Shown here: one piece after another, positions 36,935-44,635 of the stretch
Layout: each line of letters opens with the position of its first letter
How positions within the stretch are numbered: position 1 is the first letter of the stretch
From: Pedobacter segetis
GTDB taxonomy: Bacteria > Bacteroidota > Bacteroidia > Sphingobacteriales > Sphingobacteriaceae
Length of the DNA stretch: 64,000 bases
NCBI RefSeq assembly: GCF_016623585.1
Contig: NZ_JAEHFY010000007.1
Coordinates: 1 to 64,000 of the forward strand
Direction: 5' to 3'
Made by a program: the position numbers and the translations under genes
Notes under the pieces: generated by a model
Told to the model about the DNA's origin: nothing
Database searches by the model: none
What the model saw: the letters and a program-made list of their open reading frames with translations, nothing else

Positions 36935-37323
36935 AAAAATTGTTTTGTTTAACTATTAGAGACAAAATCTGTAAAATAATTACAATATAAACAGGTTCTA
37001 AGATAATTTTGGAATTAAAACATAAAATATTTCTTGCCCATGTAACAAAGATTGGAATTAATTGCCGAAATATTTTCTGAACCCTAAATTTAAGAAAGAA
37101 ATGTTTTGCTGCTTTTAAAATTGTAAATGATGGTTTATTTACCGTTTAGAAACCTAAAAATTAGCTTTTTTAACATAATATTGCTGTTGATGCCCTATGT
37201 GTGAATTTATACTTTAGCATTCTTATCGTTAAGAATCAACAATTTAAAAAATTTAGGCATTCAAATATTCATCGCGATAAAAAACATTTATATTAACTTC
37301 GTTTTAAGCATAACCATCAAATT
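36935..37323. other. intergenic stretch upstream of an ABC pair and a sigma factor
   Basis: In this 389-bp gap I find no gene. It must hold the divergent promoters of the ABC operon and of the sigma factor gene, but only weak, imperfect -7 boxes are seen (a taacttcg near 37297). Confidence 0.4.
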
Positions 37324-37884
37324 TTGCAGAAAATCCATAAAGACCAATATTTTTTAGAAGGCTTAATAAGTAATAACCATAAGGTTGTTCAAGAAATCTA
37401 CGCTAAATTCTCAGATAAAATAAAGCGTCATATTTTAAACAATAATGGCTCTGTAGATGATGCGGGAGATGTTTTTCAAGAATGTTTGATAGACCTTTAT
37501 AACCAAGCCAAATATAAAGACCTTAAGTTAAGTTGCCCTTTTGAGCCTTTTTTTTTACTGATGTGCAAAAGGAAATGGTTAAACGCACTAAAGAAAAAAG
37601 CAATTATACCGGTAACAAATAATGAGGAAGATTTATTAAACATTAGTGAGGATGTATTTTTACAGGCAGAAGAGTTGGAAGCACAACAAGAACAATCAGA
37701 ATTATATCTAAAGATGTTTCAAAAGCTTTCAGAACGTTGCCAAGAAATCATTTCCTTATCGCTTACAGATCAACATCAAGAAAAAATTGCCGAAGATCTG
37801 GGCGTAACTTATGGCTATTTGAGGAAGAAAAAATCGGAGTGCATGGCCTCATTAATTTTAATGATCAGAAAGGAGCAAGGATAA
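37324..37884 (+). CDS. RNA polymerase sigma-70 factor, ECF type
   Basis: The 186-aa protein has sigma region 2 (DAGDVFQECLIDLYNQAKY near residues 45-63) and region 4 (QKLSERCQEIISLSLTDQHQ, then KIAEDLGVTYGYLRKKKSE near 158-176). No ATG is available in the right place: the frame opens with TTG at 37324 and the next Met is at residue 80. The start is therefore probably TTG. It is followed after 3 bp by the TPR membrane protein, a common regulator pair in Bacteroidota. Confidence 0.78.
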   Translation: MQKIHKDQYFLEGLISNNHKVVQEIYAKFSDKIKRHILNNNGSVDDAGDVFQECLIDLYNQAKYKDLKLSCPFEPFFLLMCKRKWLNALKKKAIIPVTNNEEDLLNISEDVFLQAEELEAQQEQSELYLKMFQKLSERCQEIISLSLTDQHQEKIAEDLGVTYGYLRKKKSECMASLILMIRKEQG

Positions 37885-37887
37885 ACC

Positions 37888-38616
37888 ATGGAAAACCAGA
37901 ATTTAGAAAATATAATCCGTTACGTTAACGGGGAGATGCAAGCTAACGAAAAGGAGGTTTTTGAACAAGAATTGGCCACAAACATCAATTTGAAAGAAGA
38001 TCTATTACTTTATTTAAACGTAGATAAAACCTTAAGGTCAGAATTTTCTAATAACAAAACCGACCGAGCGTTCAAAGAAAATTTAGTCAGCTTAAACCAA
38101 CAATATTTTAAAGCAGAACAAAAACCTACGGCCAAAATCATCAAAATAAATAGGCTGTGGTATGCGGCGGCAATTTTAATAGTTGGTTTGTTGATTTGGG
38201 CACCTTGGAACCATGATATTTATGATAAATATGCCGATACTGAAATGGTTTCTTTTGCAGAAAGGGGAGCGGTAAACCAAGATAATTTACAGGCTGCAAC
38301 CGATGCTTTTAATGCTAAAGATTTTAATAAAGCAAAAGGATTACTACAGCCATTGGTAAAAGAAAACCCCGATGATGATATGCTAAAGTTCTATTTAGGG
38401 CTTACTCAATTCCAAACAAAAGAATATGAAAAAGCAAAAAGTAATTTTACAACAGTAAACAAAAGAGCATCTATTTTTAAATACGATGCAGCCTTTTACA
38501 TGGCCTTAACTTATCTTAAACAAGATAATAAAGCAGAAGCAAAAGTTTGGTTAAATAAAATCCCAAAAGATAGCGATGAGCATCAAAAAGCTAAAGACAT
38601 ACTGGATAATTTGTAA
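37888..38616 (+). CDS. TPR-containing membrane protein paired with the sigma factor
   Basis: The 242-aa protein has an acidic N-terminal domain (MENQNLENIIRYVNGEM...) that looks like an anti-sigma cytosolic region, one membrane helix near residues 90-107 (LWYAAAILIVGLLIWAPW) and a C-terminal set of TPR-like repeats outside (AFNAKDFNKAKGLLQPL, DDMLKFYLGLTQFQ, KYDAAFYMALTYL). It lies 3 bp after the ECF sigma gene, so a role as its anti-sigma or sensor is likely. No zinc-finger Cys/His motif is seen. Confidence 0.7.
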   Translation: MENQNLENIIRYVNGEMQANEKEVFEQELATNINLKEDLLLYLNVDKTLRSEFSNNKTDRAFKENLVSLNQQYFKAEQKPTAKIIKINRLWYAAAILIVGLLIWAPWNHDIYDKYADTEMVSFAERGAVNQDNLQAATDAFNAKDFNKAKGLLQPLVKENPDDDMLKFYLGLTQFQTKEYEKAKSNFTTVNKRASIFKYDAAFYMALTYLKQDNKAEAKVWLNKIPKDSDEHQKAKDILDNL

Positions 38617-38675
38617 TATAATAAGTCGTTAAAAGGCTTTTTTAAACAAAAAACTTACCCCAAAAAACCTATTAA

Positions 38676-38740
38676 TTGATGATTATCGTAATTTTCTCTT
38701 ATTTTTGCACCTCACAAAAAACACCCATTTGTATGGGTGT
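38676..38740 (+). promoter_or_regulatory. thrS promoter with 5'-leader hairpin
   Basis: A -33 box (ttg, 38676-38678) and -7 box TATTTTTG (38700-38707) are 21 bp apart. The hairpin acacccat ttgt atgggtgt (38721-38740) follows at the expected 5' end of the leader, about 40 bases before the ATG. It could protect the mRNA or regulate the thrS-infC-rpmI-rplT set. Confidence 0.55.
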
Positions 38741-38780
38741 GAATTAATAAATTTTTAACAACTTATAAATCATATCGTAG

Positions 38781-40709
38781 ATGATTAAAATTACCCTCCC
38801 TGATGGTTCAATAAGGGATTATGAAAAAGGAACCAATGCGCACCAAATTGCGCTTTCTATCTCAGAAGGTTTAGCCCGTAACGTTTTAGCTGCCGAAGTA
38901 AACGGAAAAATAGTTGATTCTTCCCTCCCAATAGAAGAAGATTCTTCTGTAAAATTACTCACTTGGAACGATACCAACGGGAAATCTACCTTTTGGCATT
39001 CATCTGCGCATTTATTGGCAGAAGCCTTAGAGGCTTTATACCCGGGAACAAAATTTGGTATTGGGCCAGCAATAGAAACAGGCTTTTATTACGATGTTGA
39101 TTTTGGCGACAGGGAATTTTCTTCCGATGATTTTAAAAAGATAGAAGATAAAGTACTAGAATTAGCTCGTACCAAATCAGAATATAAAAAGGAAGCTGTT
39201 TCAAAAGCAGATGCCATAAAGTATTTTGAAGAAAAAGGTGATGAATACAAACTGGATTTGATCAAAGATTTAGAGGATGGAAAGATAACTTTCTACACCC
39301 AAGGTAACTTTACCGATCTATGCCGTGGCCCACACATCCCCAATACAGGTTTTATTAAAGCCGTAAAACTGATGAATGTTGCCGGTGCCTATTGGCGAGG
39401 AGACGAAACACGTAAGCAACTAACCCGTATTTACGGGGTTACATTCCCTAAGCAAAGTGAACTGACAGAATATCTTCACATGATTGAAGAAGCTAAGAAA
39501 CGTGATCATCGTAAGTTAGGAAAAGAATTAGAGCTTTTTACTTTTTCAGAGAAAGTAGGGATGGGCTTACCAATGTGGTTGCCCAAAGGCACAGCTTTAC
39601 GAGAAAGATTGGTTGGTTTTTTACAAAAAGCACAGCAAAAAGCAGGCTATGAGCAAGTAATCACGCCACACATTGGGCATAAAAATTTATATGTAACTTC
39701 TGGCCATTATGAAAAATATGGTGCAGATGCTTTTCAGCCGATTAAAACACCACAAGAAGGAGAAGAGTTTTTCTTAAAGCCCATGAACTGCCCTCACCAT
39801 TGTGAAATCTATAAATTTAAACCGCGATCTTACAAAGATTTGCCAATCCGTTTGGCAGAATTTGGTACAGTTTACAGGTATGAGCAAAGTGGCGAATTGC
39901 ATGGCTTAACCCGTGTAAGGGGATTTACCCAAGACGATGCGCATTTATTCTGCAGACCAGATCAAGTAAAAGAAGAGTTTAAAAAAGTGATTGATTTAGT
40001 GCTTTATGTGTTTAAGGCACTAGGTTTCGAGAATTACACAGCTCAGGTTTCTTTGCGTGATCCACAAAATAAGACTAAATATATTGGTTCTGATGAAAAT
40101 TGGGAACTAGCAGAAAAATCTATAATTGAAGCCGCCGAAGAAAAAGGTTTACCAACCGTTGTTGAGTTAGGTGAGGCTGCTTTTTATGGCCCAAAACTAG
40201 ATTTTATGGTTCGCGATGCTTTAGGTAGAAAATGGCAATTAGGAACCATACAGGTAGATTATAATTTGCCAGAGCGTTTTGAGCTAGAATATACAGGTAG
40301 CGATAATCAAAAACACCGCCCGGTAATGATACATAGAGCGCCATTTGGTTCGCTAGAGCGTTTTGTAGCCGTATTGATAGAACATTGTGCAGGTAATTTC
40401 CCGTTATGGCTTACCCCAGAGCAATTTATAGTTTTACCTATATCAGAAAAATATGAAGAATATGGTAAAAATGTTTTGGATTCGTTAAATAATTCCGATA
40501 TTCGCGGCTTGATTGACTTCCGTGATGAGAAGATTGGTCGGAAAATTAGAGATGCCGAAGTCAAGAAAATTCCTTTTATGCTTATTATAGGAGAGAAAGA
40601 GATGCAAGATGGTACAGTTTCTGTAAGAAAGCATGGCGAAGGTGATATAGGGGTATTGAGTATTGAGGAGTTTAGCAATCATCTTCAAAAAGAAATTTTA
40701 ATTAACTAA
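38781..40709 (+). CDS. thrS: threonyl-tRNA synthetase
   Basis: ThrRS charges tRNA-Thr. The 642-aa protein is of full length: TGS domain (1-60), editing domain with [11 protein letters not shown] and YRGxxx-type residues (about 70-240), class II catalytic core with the zinc ligands in [11 protein letters not shown] near residue 333 and [14 protein letters not shown] in the anticodon domain. It heads the translation operon and has a leader hairpin. Confidence 0.97.
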   Translation: MIKITLPDGSIRDYEKGTNAHQIALSISEGLARNVLAAEVNGKIVDSSLPIEEDSSVKLLTWNDTNGKSTFWHSSAHLLAEALEALYPGTKFGIGPAIETGFYYDVDFGDREFSSDDFKKIEDKVLELARTKSEYKKEAVSKADAIKYFEEKGDEYKLDLIKDLEDGKITFYTQGNFTDLCRGPHIPNTGFIKAVKLMNVAGAYWRGDETRKQLTRIYGVTFPKQSELTEYLHMIEEAKKRDHRKLGKELELFTFSEKVGMGLPMWLPKGTALRERLVGFLQKAQQKAGYEQVITPHIGHKNLYVTSGHYEKYGADAFQPIKTPQEGEEFFLKPMNCPHHCEIYKFKPRSYKDLPIRLAEFGTVYRYEQSGELHGLTRVRGFTQDDAHLFCRPDQVKEEFKKVIDLVLYVFKALGFENYTAQVSLRDPQNKTKYIGSDENWELAEKSIIEAAEEKGLPTVVELGEAAFYGPKLDFMVRDALGRKWQLGTIQVDYNLPERFELEYTGSDNQKHRPVMIHRAPFGSLERFVAVLIEHCAGNFPLWLTPEQFIVLPISEKYEEYGKNVLDSLNNSDIRGLIDFRDEKIGRKIRDAEVKKIPFMLIIGEKEMQDGTVSVRKHGEGDIGVLSIEEFSNHLQKEILIN

Positions 40710-40723
40710 AAGGGAGGACAATC

Positions 40724-41278
40724 ATTAGACCAAAATTGAATCCGAATAGAAGCAGAAGAACCACAGAACCAGCTCATAATATCAATAAGCGTATTAGGGC
40801 AAAGGAAGTAAGGGTAGTAGGCGAGGATATTGAGCAGGGAATTTACCCAATTGAAAAAGCGTTGGCTTTGGCAGACGAGCTAGATCTTGACCTAGTTGAG
40901 ATTTCTCCAAACGCAAACCCACCGGTATGTAAGATTGTTGATTACAACAAGTTTGTTTATGAGCAGAAGAAAAAGCTGAAAGAAATTAAGGCCAATGCAA
41001 AGCAAACCGTAATTAAGGAAATCAGATTTGGGCCTAACACCAATGATCATGATTTCCAGTTCAAATTGAAACATGCAGTCTCATTCTTAGAGAATGGGGA
41101 AAAAGTGAGGGCTTATGTACACTTTAAAGGAAGAGCCATAGTTTATAAAGAGCAAGGAGAGATTTTATTATTAAAATTCGCACAAGCTTTAGAAGACGTG
41201 GGAAAAGTAGAGCTATTACCTAAATTGGAAGGTAAGAGAATGTTCTTAACAGTTGCGCCTAAAACAGGAAAAAATTAA
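40724..41278 (+). CDS. infC: translation initiation factor IF-3, probable AUU start
   Basis: IF-3 binds 30S subunits and proof-reads the start codon. The protein (184 aa from ATT) has the [10 protein letters not shown]-type linker and a basic C-terminal domain ([18 protein letters not shown]). No ATG is in frame. ATT at 40724 is preceded at a 6-base gap by gggagg, a strong Shine-Dalgarno, rare in this genome. TTG at 40736 has no such signal. An AUU start for infC is known in Escherichia coli, where IF-3 controls its own translation. It follows thrS. Confidence 0.88.
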   Translation: MRPKLNPNRSRRTTEPAHNINKRIRAKEVRVVGEDIEQGIYPIEKALALADELDLDLVEISPNANPPVCKIVDYNKFVYEQKKKLKEIKANAKQTVIKEIRFGPNTNDHDFQFKLKHAVSFLENGEKVRAYVHFKGRAIVYKEQGEILLLKFAQALEDVGKVELLPKLEGKRMFLTVAPKTGKN

Positions 41279-41308
41279 TATAAACAGGTTAAAACAAAAA
41301 GCATAATT

Positions 41309-41509
41309 ATGCCAAAAATGAAAACCAATTCTAGTGCTAAAAAGCGTTTTTCGCTTACTGGAACAGGTAAAATCAAAAAAAAGGGTGCCTTCAAAAGTCA
41401 CATCTTAACAAAAAAATCTACCAAGCAAAAGCGTAACTTAACTAAAACCAGCTATGTATCTGATGGCGATTTAGGAAACGTACAACGTATGCTTTGCATC
41501 GGAAAGTAA
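41309..41509 (+). CDS. rpmI: 50S ribosomal protein L35
   Basis: The 66-aa basic protein begins [20 protein letters not shown] and has the [21 protein letters not shown] tail typical of L35. It lies between infC and rplT, the conserved order in bacteria. Confidence 0.96.
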   Translation: MPKMKTNSSAKKRFSLTGTGKIKKKGAFKSHILTKKSTKQKRNLTKTSYVSDGDLGNVQRMLCIGK

Positions 41510-41584
41510 TTATTTATTAACCAGGGATTGGGTCTAAGTATCAGTTGAAATATTGATCACCTCTTACCAAAAAACAATTAAATT

Positions 41585-41929
41585 ATGCCACGTTCGGTTA
41601 ACGCAGTAGCGTCAAGAAGAAGAAGAAAGAAAGTCCTAAATATGGCCAAAGGCTATTGGGGATCAAGAAGCAAGGTTTTTACCATTGCAAAAAATACTGT
41701 TGAAAAAGGTTTACAATATGCCTTTAGAGATAGAAAAGTTAAGAAAAGAGAATTCAGAGGTTTATGGATTCAGCGTATCAACGCTGCTGCCCGTGAGCAT
41801 GGAATGTCTTATTCTCAATTTATCGGAAAAGTTGCCGGTAAAAACATCGGCTTAAACCGTAAGGTTTTGGCAGATTTGGCAATGAACCATCCAGCTGCTT
41901 TTAAAGCAATTGTTGATGCGGTAAAATAA
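41585..41929 (+). CDS. rplT: 50S ribosomal protein L20
   Basis: The 114-aa protein begins [20 protein letters not shown] and has [21 protein letters not shown], both typical of L20. L20 often represses its own operon by binding the mRNA leader; no such leader structure is verified here. It is the last gene before a terminator. Confidence 0.96.
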   Translation: MPRSVNAVASRRRRKKVLNMAKGYWGSRSKVFTIAKNTVEKGLQYAFRDRKVKKREFRGLWIQRINAAAREHGMSYSQFIGKVAGKNIGLNRKVLADLAMNHPAAFKAIVDAVK

Positions 41930-41950
41930 ATAAAAGGCTGTTTTAGGTAT

Positions 41951-41982
41951 AAAAAAGGAACCCAATTTGGGTTCCTTTTTTT
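41951..41982 (+). terminator. intrinsic terminator after rplT
   Basis: A 13-bp stem (aaaaaaggaaccc / gggttccttttttt) with a 5-base loop ends in a T run. It closes the thrS-infC-rpmI-rplT set. Confidence 0.92.
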
Positions 41983-42052
41983 GTTAGGGTTTTCCCCAAA
42001 CTACTATTTATCAATAATGTTCGATTTCATGGTAATTCCTAATGTAATATTA

Positions 42053-42071
42053 GTTAACAAATTTTGTTAAC
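42053..42071 (+). promoter_or_regulatory. 19-base palindrome upstream of the DUF2851 gene
   Basis: gttaacaaattttgttaac is a perfect palindrome apart from its centre base and lies 19 bp before the ATG at 42090. It could be an operator, or overlap the promoter. Confidence 0.35.
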
Positions 42072-42089
42072 TTTTCTTTAAATTTATCT

Positions 42090-43370
42090 ATGCCATCATC
42101 AGAAGCTATCCTCCATTTTATTTGGAATTACAAGATGTTCAATCCCTTGGGTTTAAGAACCACCAATGGGGAAGTTTTGCAGATCATCAGCACAGGAATT
42201 CACAATAAGGATGCTGGGCCAGATTTTCATCAATCAAAGATCAAGATTGGGGAGACTATATGGGCAGGAAACATAGAGATCCATTTAAAATCATCCGATT
42301 GGTTAAAGCACCATCACGATGTGGATAAAGCTTATGACAATGTGATTTTACATGTGGTATGGGAATATGATGTGGATATAAAAAGAACAGACGGCACTAT
42401 CATCCCGGTTTTGGAGCTAAAGGATATCATCGATAAAAAGATAATCGATAACTATGATTTACTAAGGCAAAACAATTATTGGATACCCTGCGAAAACCAG
42501 TTGCCAAGCGTTGATAATTTTACCAAACAACAAGCTTTGGATAGGATGATGATGGAAAGACTGGAAGATAAGGCCAACATCATAAAAGAAATCTATCAAT
42601 TTAACAAAGGTAATTGGGAAAATACCTTTTATATCACTTTAGCAAAAAGCTTCGGTTTTAAAGTAAATAATTTGCCATTAGAGATTTTAGCCAAACAACT
42701 ACCGCAGAATATTTTGGCTAAGCACAAAAATAGTTTTTTACAGATCGAAGCATTGATCTTTGGCGTTTCTGGGTTATTGGATAAATATTTTATAGATGAT
42801 TATCCAAATAAACTTAAAGTAGAATATGGTTTTCTTCAAAAAAAATACCAACTGAATAATTTAGAGCCCAGTTTATGGAAATTTTCTAAAACCCGCCCTG
42901 ATAATTTCGCTACCATTAGATTGGCGCAGTTTGCTGCTTTAGTTTTTAAATCTTCTCATTTATTCTCAAAAATCATCGAAATAAAGGATAGAGCAAATTA
43001 CTTTCAGTTGTTTGAAGATCTGCAAGTCAGTACTTATTGGAAAAACCATTACCTGTTTGATAAATTGGTGGATGATAAATCTGTTAATGTTGGCAAATCT
43101 AGTATCCAAAATATACTGATTAATGCAATTGTGCCATTATTGTTTTTTTATGGTAAGCAAGTTGGGAATAAACAATTTATTGATAGGGCTTTAGATATTT
43201 TAGAAAATATCCCACCAGAAAACAACGTTATCATTAAAGGATTAAAAGAAAGGGGCTTGTTGTTAAGTAATAGTTTTGATAGCCAAGCGGCAATCCATTT
43301 GAAAAAAAATTATTGTGATCAAAAAAAATGTTTAAATTGTGGAATTGGTTTAAAAATACTTAGCGCATAA
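42090..43370 (+). CDS. DUF2851 family protein
   Basis: This 426-aa conserved Bacteroidota protein has the family start FIWNYKMFNPLGLRTTNG and the NIEIHLKSSDWLKHHHDVD motif near residues 70-88. It also has a Cys cluster (CDQKKCLNCGIG) at the C-terminus that could bind a metal. The function is unknown. It is 4 bp upstream of the PspC gene and probably co-transcribed with it. Confidence 0.82.
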   Translation: MPSSEAILHFIWNYKMFNPLGLRTTNGEVLQIISTGIHNKDAGPDFHQSKIKIGETIWAGNIEIHLKSSDWLKHHHDVDKAYDNVILHVVWEYDVDIKRTDGTIIPVLELKDIIDKKIIDNYDLLRQNNYWIPCENQLPSVDNFTKQQALDRMMMERLEDKANIIKEIYQFNKGNWENTFYITLAKSFGFKVNNLPLEILAKQLPQNILAKHKNSFLQIEALIFGVSGLLDKYFIDDYPNKLKVEYGFLQKKYQLNNLEPSLWKFSKTRPDNFATIRLAQFAALVFKSSHLFSKIIEIKDRANYFQLFEDLQVSTYWKNHYLFDKLVDDKSVNVGKSSIQNILINAIVPLLFFYGKQVGNKQFIDRALDILENIPPENNVIIKGLKERGLLLSNSFDSQAAIHLKKNYCDQKKCLNCGIGLKILSA

Positions 43371-43374
43371 CACC

Positions 43375-43596
43375 ATGTTAGATCGTATTTTGATTTTCTT
43401 TGAGCGTTACTCTTTTGGGGTTTGCACCTACCTAGGGGAAAAGTTTAAGATTTCGCAGACTAAAATCAGGTTGTTTTTTATCTATACCTCTTTTTTGGCC
43501 GTTGGTTTCCCTTTGGTATTCTATTTCTTTGCGGCTTTCTTTTTGGATATTAGAAACTATATCAAAAAAATAAGATTTCAGTTTAAAGAGATTTAA
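43375..43596 (+). CDS. PspC-domain membrane protein
   Basis: This 73-aa protein has the PspC-like pattern GVCTYLGEKFKISQTKIRLFFIY and two hydrophobic segments. PspC proteins sense envelope stress in enterobacteria. The short Bacteroidota versions have unknown function. It starts 4 bp after the DUF2851 stop and overlaps the convergent ankyrin gene by 4 bases. Confidence 0.75.
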   Translation: MLDRILIFFERYSFGVCTYLGEKFKISQTKIRLFFIYTSFLAVGFPLVFYFFAAFFLDIRNYIKKIRFQFKEI

Positions 43597-44243
43597 GCGC
43601 TCAAAATATCTGCTATTTCTGTAAACCCTTTTTCATTGGCAAGATCGGCGGGTAATTTACCACCTTCCATTCTGTTATCTACTTTAGCCCCTTTTTCTAA
43701 CAGTAAAATTATTAATTCTACATTTCCGTTTTGGGCTGCAGAATGCAAAGGGGTAACACCAGAACTTTGCGAAACATTAATTAGGGCATGGTTTTCGATC
43801 AGCATTTTTGCGATACTTAAATTGTTTATCGCAATAGCAGAATGCAACGGGAAAACATTAAACCCGTTATTTGAAGGTAGGTTAACATCGGCCCCTTTTA
43901 AAACAAGGTATCGGGCAACTTCTTCTTTCCCAAAATAACAAGCCAAGCCCAAGGCCGTAAAACCATCTTCAGAATAATCGTTTATCTTTTCAGGATCTGT
44001 AAATAGGAGATGGGCAACCTCGTCAAATTTCCCAGATGCCGAAGCCTCAAAAAGATTGATATCTTTTGAGAACTCTAATATCACCTTTGTAGCGTTTGCT
44101 TTATGAAAATAGCAAGAAAGCATTAAAGGCGATACGCCGTGGGATGTTTGCAGTTTTAACAAAGAACTATCTTTATTTAAAAGATCCCGCAAGGCATTCT
44201 CATCATCTTTTATAATTAATTCTTCTAAATCGTTAGGGAGCAT
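43593..44243 (-). CDS. ankyrin-repeat protein
   Basis: The 216-aa cytosolic protein has about five ankyrin repeats, for example GFTALGLACYFGKEEVARYL and SGVTPLHSAAQNGNVELIIL. Repeats of this type mediate protein binding. No other domain is visible. It is convergent with the PspC gene. Confidence 0.85.
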   Translation of the reverse strand: MLPNDLEELIIKDDENALRDLLNKDSSLLKLQTSHGVSPLMLSCYFHKANATKVILEFSKDINLFEASASGKFDEVAHLLFTDPEKINDYSEDGFTALGLACYFGKEEVARYLVLKGADVNLPSNNGFNVFPLHSAIAINNLSIAKMLIENHALINVSQSSGVTPLHSAAQNGNVELIILLLEKGAKVDNRMEGGKLPADLANEKGFTEIADILSA

Positions 44244-44321
44244 TACTCTAAATTAAAACAATAATCGCAATATTAAGTATTTGATAAAATAATTTGCCCA
44301 ATTAATTTTTATTTATCAAAA

Positions 44322-44353
44322 AACCCTAATTCAAAATTAATCGAATTAGGGTT
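44322..44353 (-). terminator. intrinsic terminator on the minus strand
   Basis: An 11-bp stem (aaccctaattc / gaattagggtt) is followed on the minus strand by a T run. It lies upstream of the ankyrin gene start, so it would stop transcription coming from the left side of ftsK, not from the ankyrin gene. The gap 44244-44635 otherwise holds a possible short frame and the ftsK promoter. Confidence 0.6.
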
Positions 44354-44525
44354 AACCATCAAAACCTAAAACATCATGAAAATAAATCCAAAATGAATTA
44401 TATCAATTAACGAGAAATATCAAAAAATGGATTTTTAACGATTATTCGATTTTCGACAATCGATAACGGATGATAAAAAACTGTGCTTTAGATATTTAAT
44501 GATTTTGTTGCTTTTTTGCCAACCA

Positions 44526-44603
44526 TCAAATCTTTCTCATACGTTTAGGTACCTCTGTTAAAATCTCAATTAAAACAATTATTTTTAGCATCAAGCTAAG
44601 CAT
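44526..44603 (-). CDS. possible 25-residue peptide in a short minus-strand transcript
   Basis: A frame of 25 codons (starting MLSLMLKIIVLIEILTEVPK, ending RMRKI) lies between the ftsK promoter and the minus-strand terminator at 44322-44353. It has a hydrophobic half and a basic tail like small membrane peptides. A transcript is suggested only by the terminator; no clear promoter is seen. It could be chance. Confidence 0.2.
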   Translation of the reverse strand: MLSLMLKIIVLIEILTEVPKRMRKI

Positions 44604-44608
44604 TAATT

Positions 44609-44616
44609 TATATTTG
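44609..44616 (+). promoter_or_regulatory. -7 promoter box (TATATTTG) of ftsK
   Basis: It is an exact TAnnTTTG match 19 bp before the ftsK ATG at 44636. Confidence 0.5.
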
Positions 44617-44635
44617 TTGGGTAAATTATTAACGA

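Noticed and set aside
37888-38616. Zinc-binding anti-sigma (ZAS) domain
   Set aside because: No Cys/His zinc motif occurs in the N-terminal part, so only an unspecified anti-sigma-like role is suggested.
40736-41278. infC starting at TTG 40736
   Set aside because: There is no ribosome site before it, while ATT at 40724 has gggagg at good spacing and infC is known to use AUU in E. coli.
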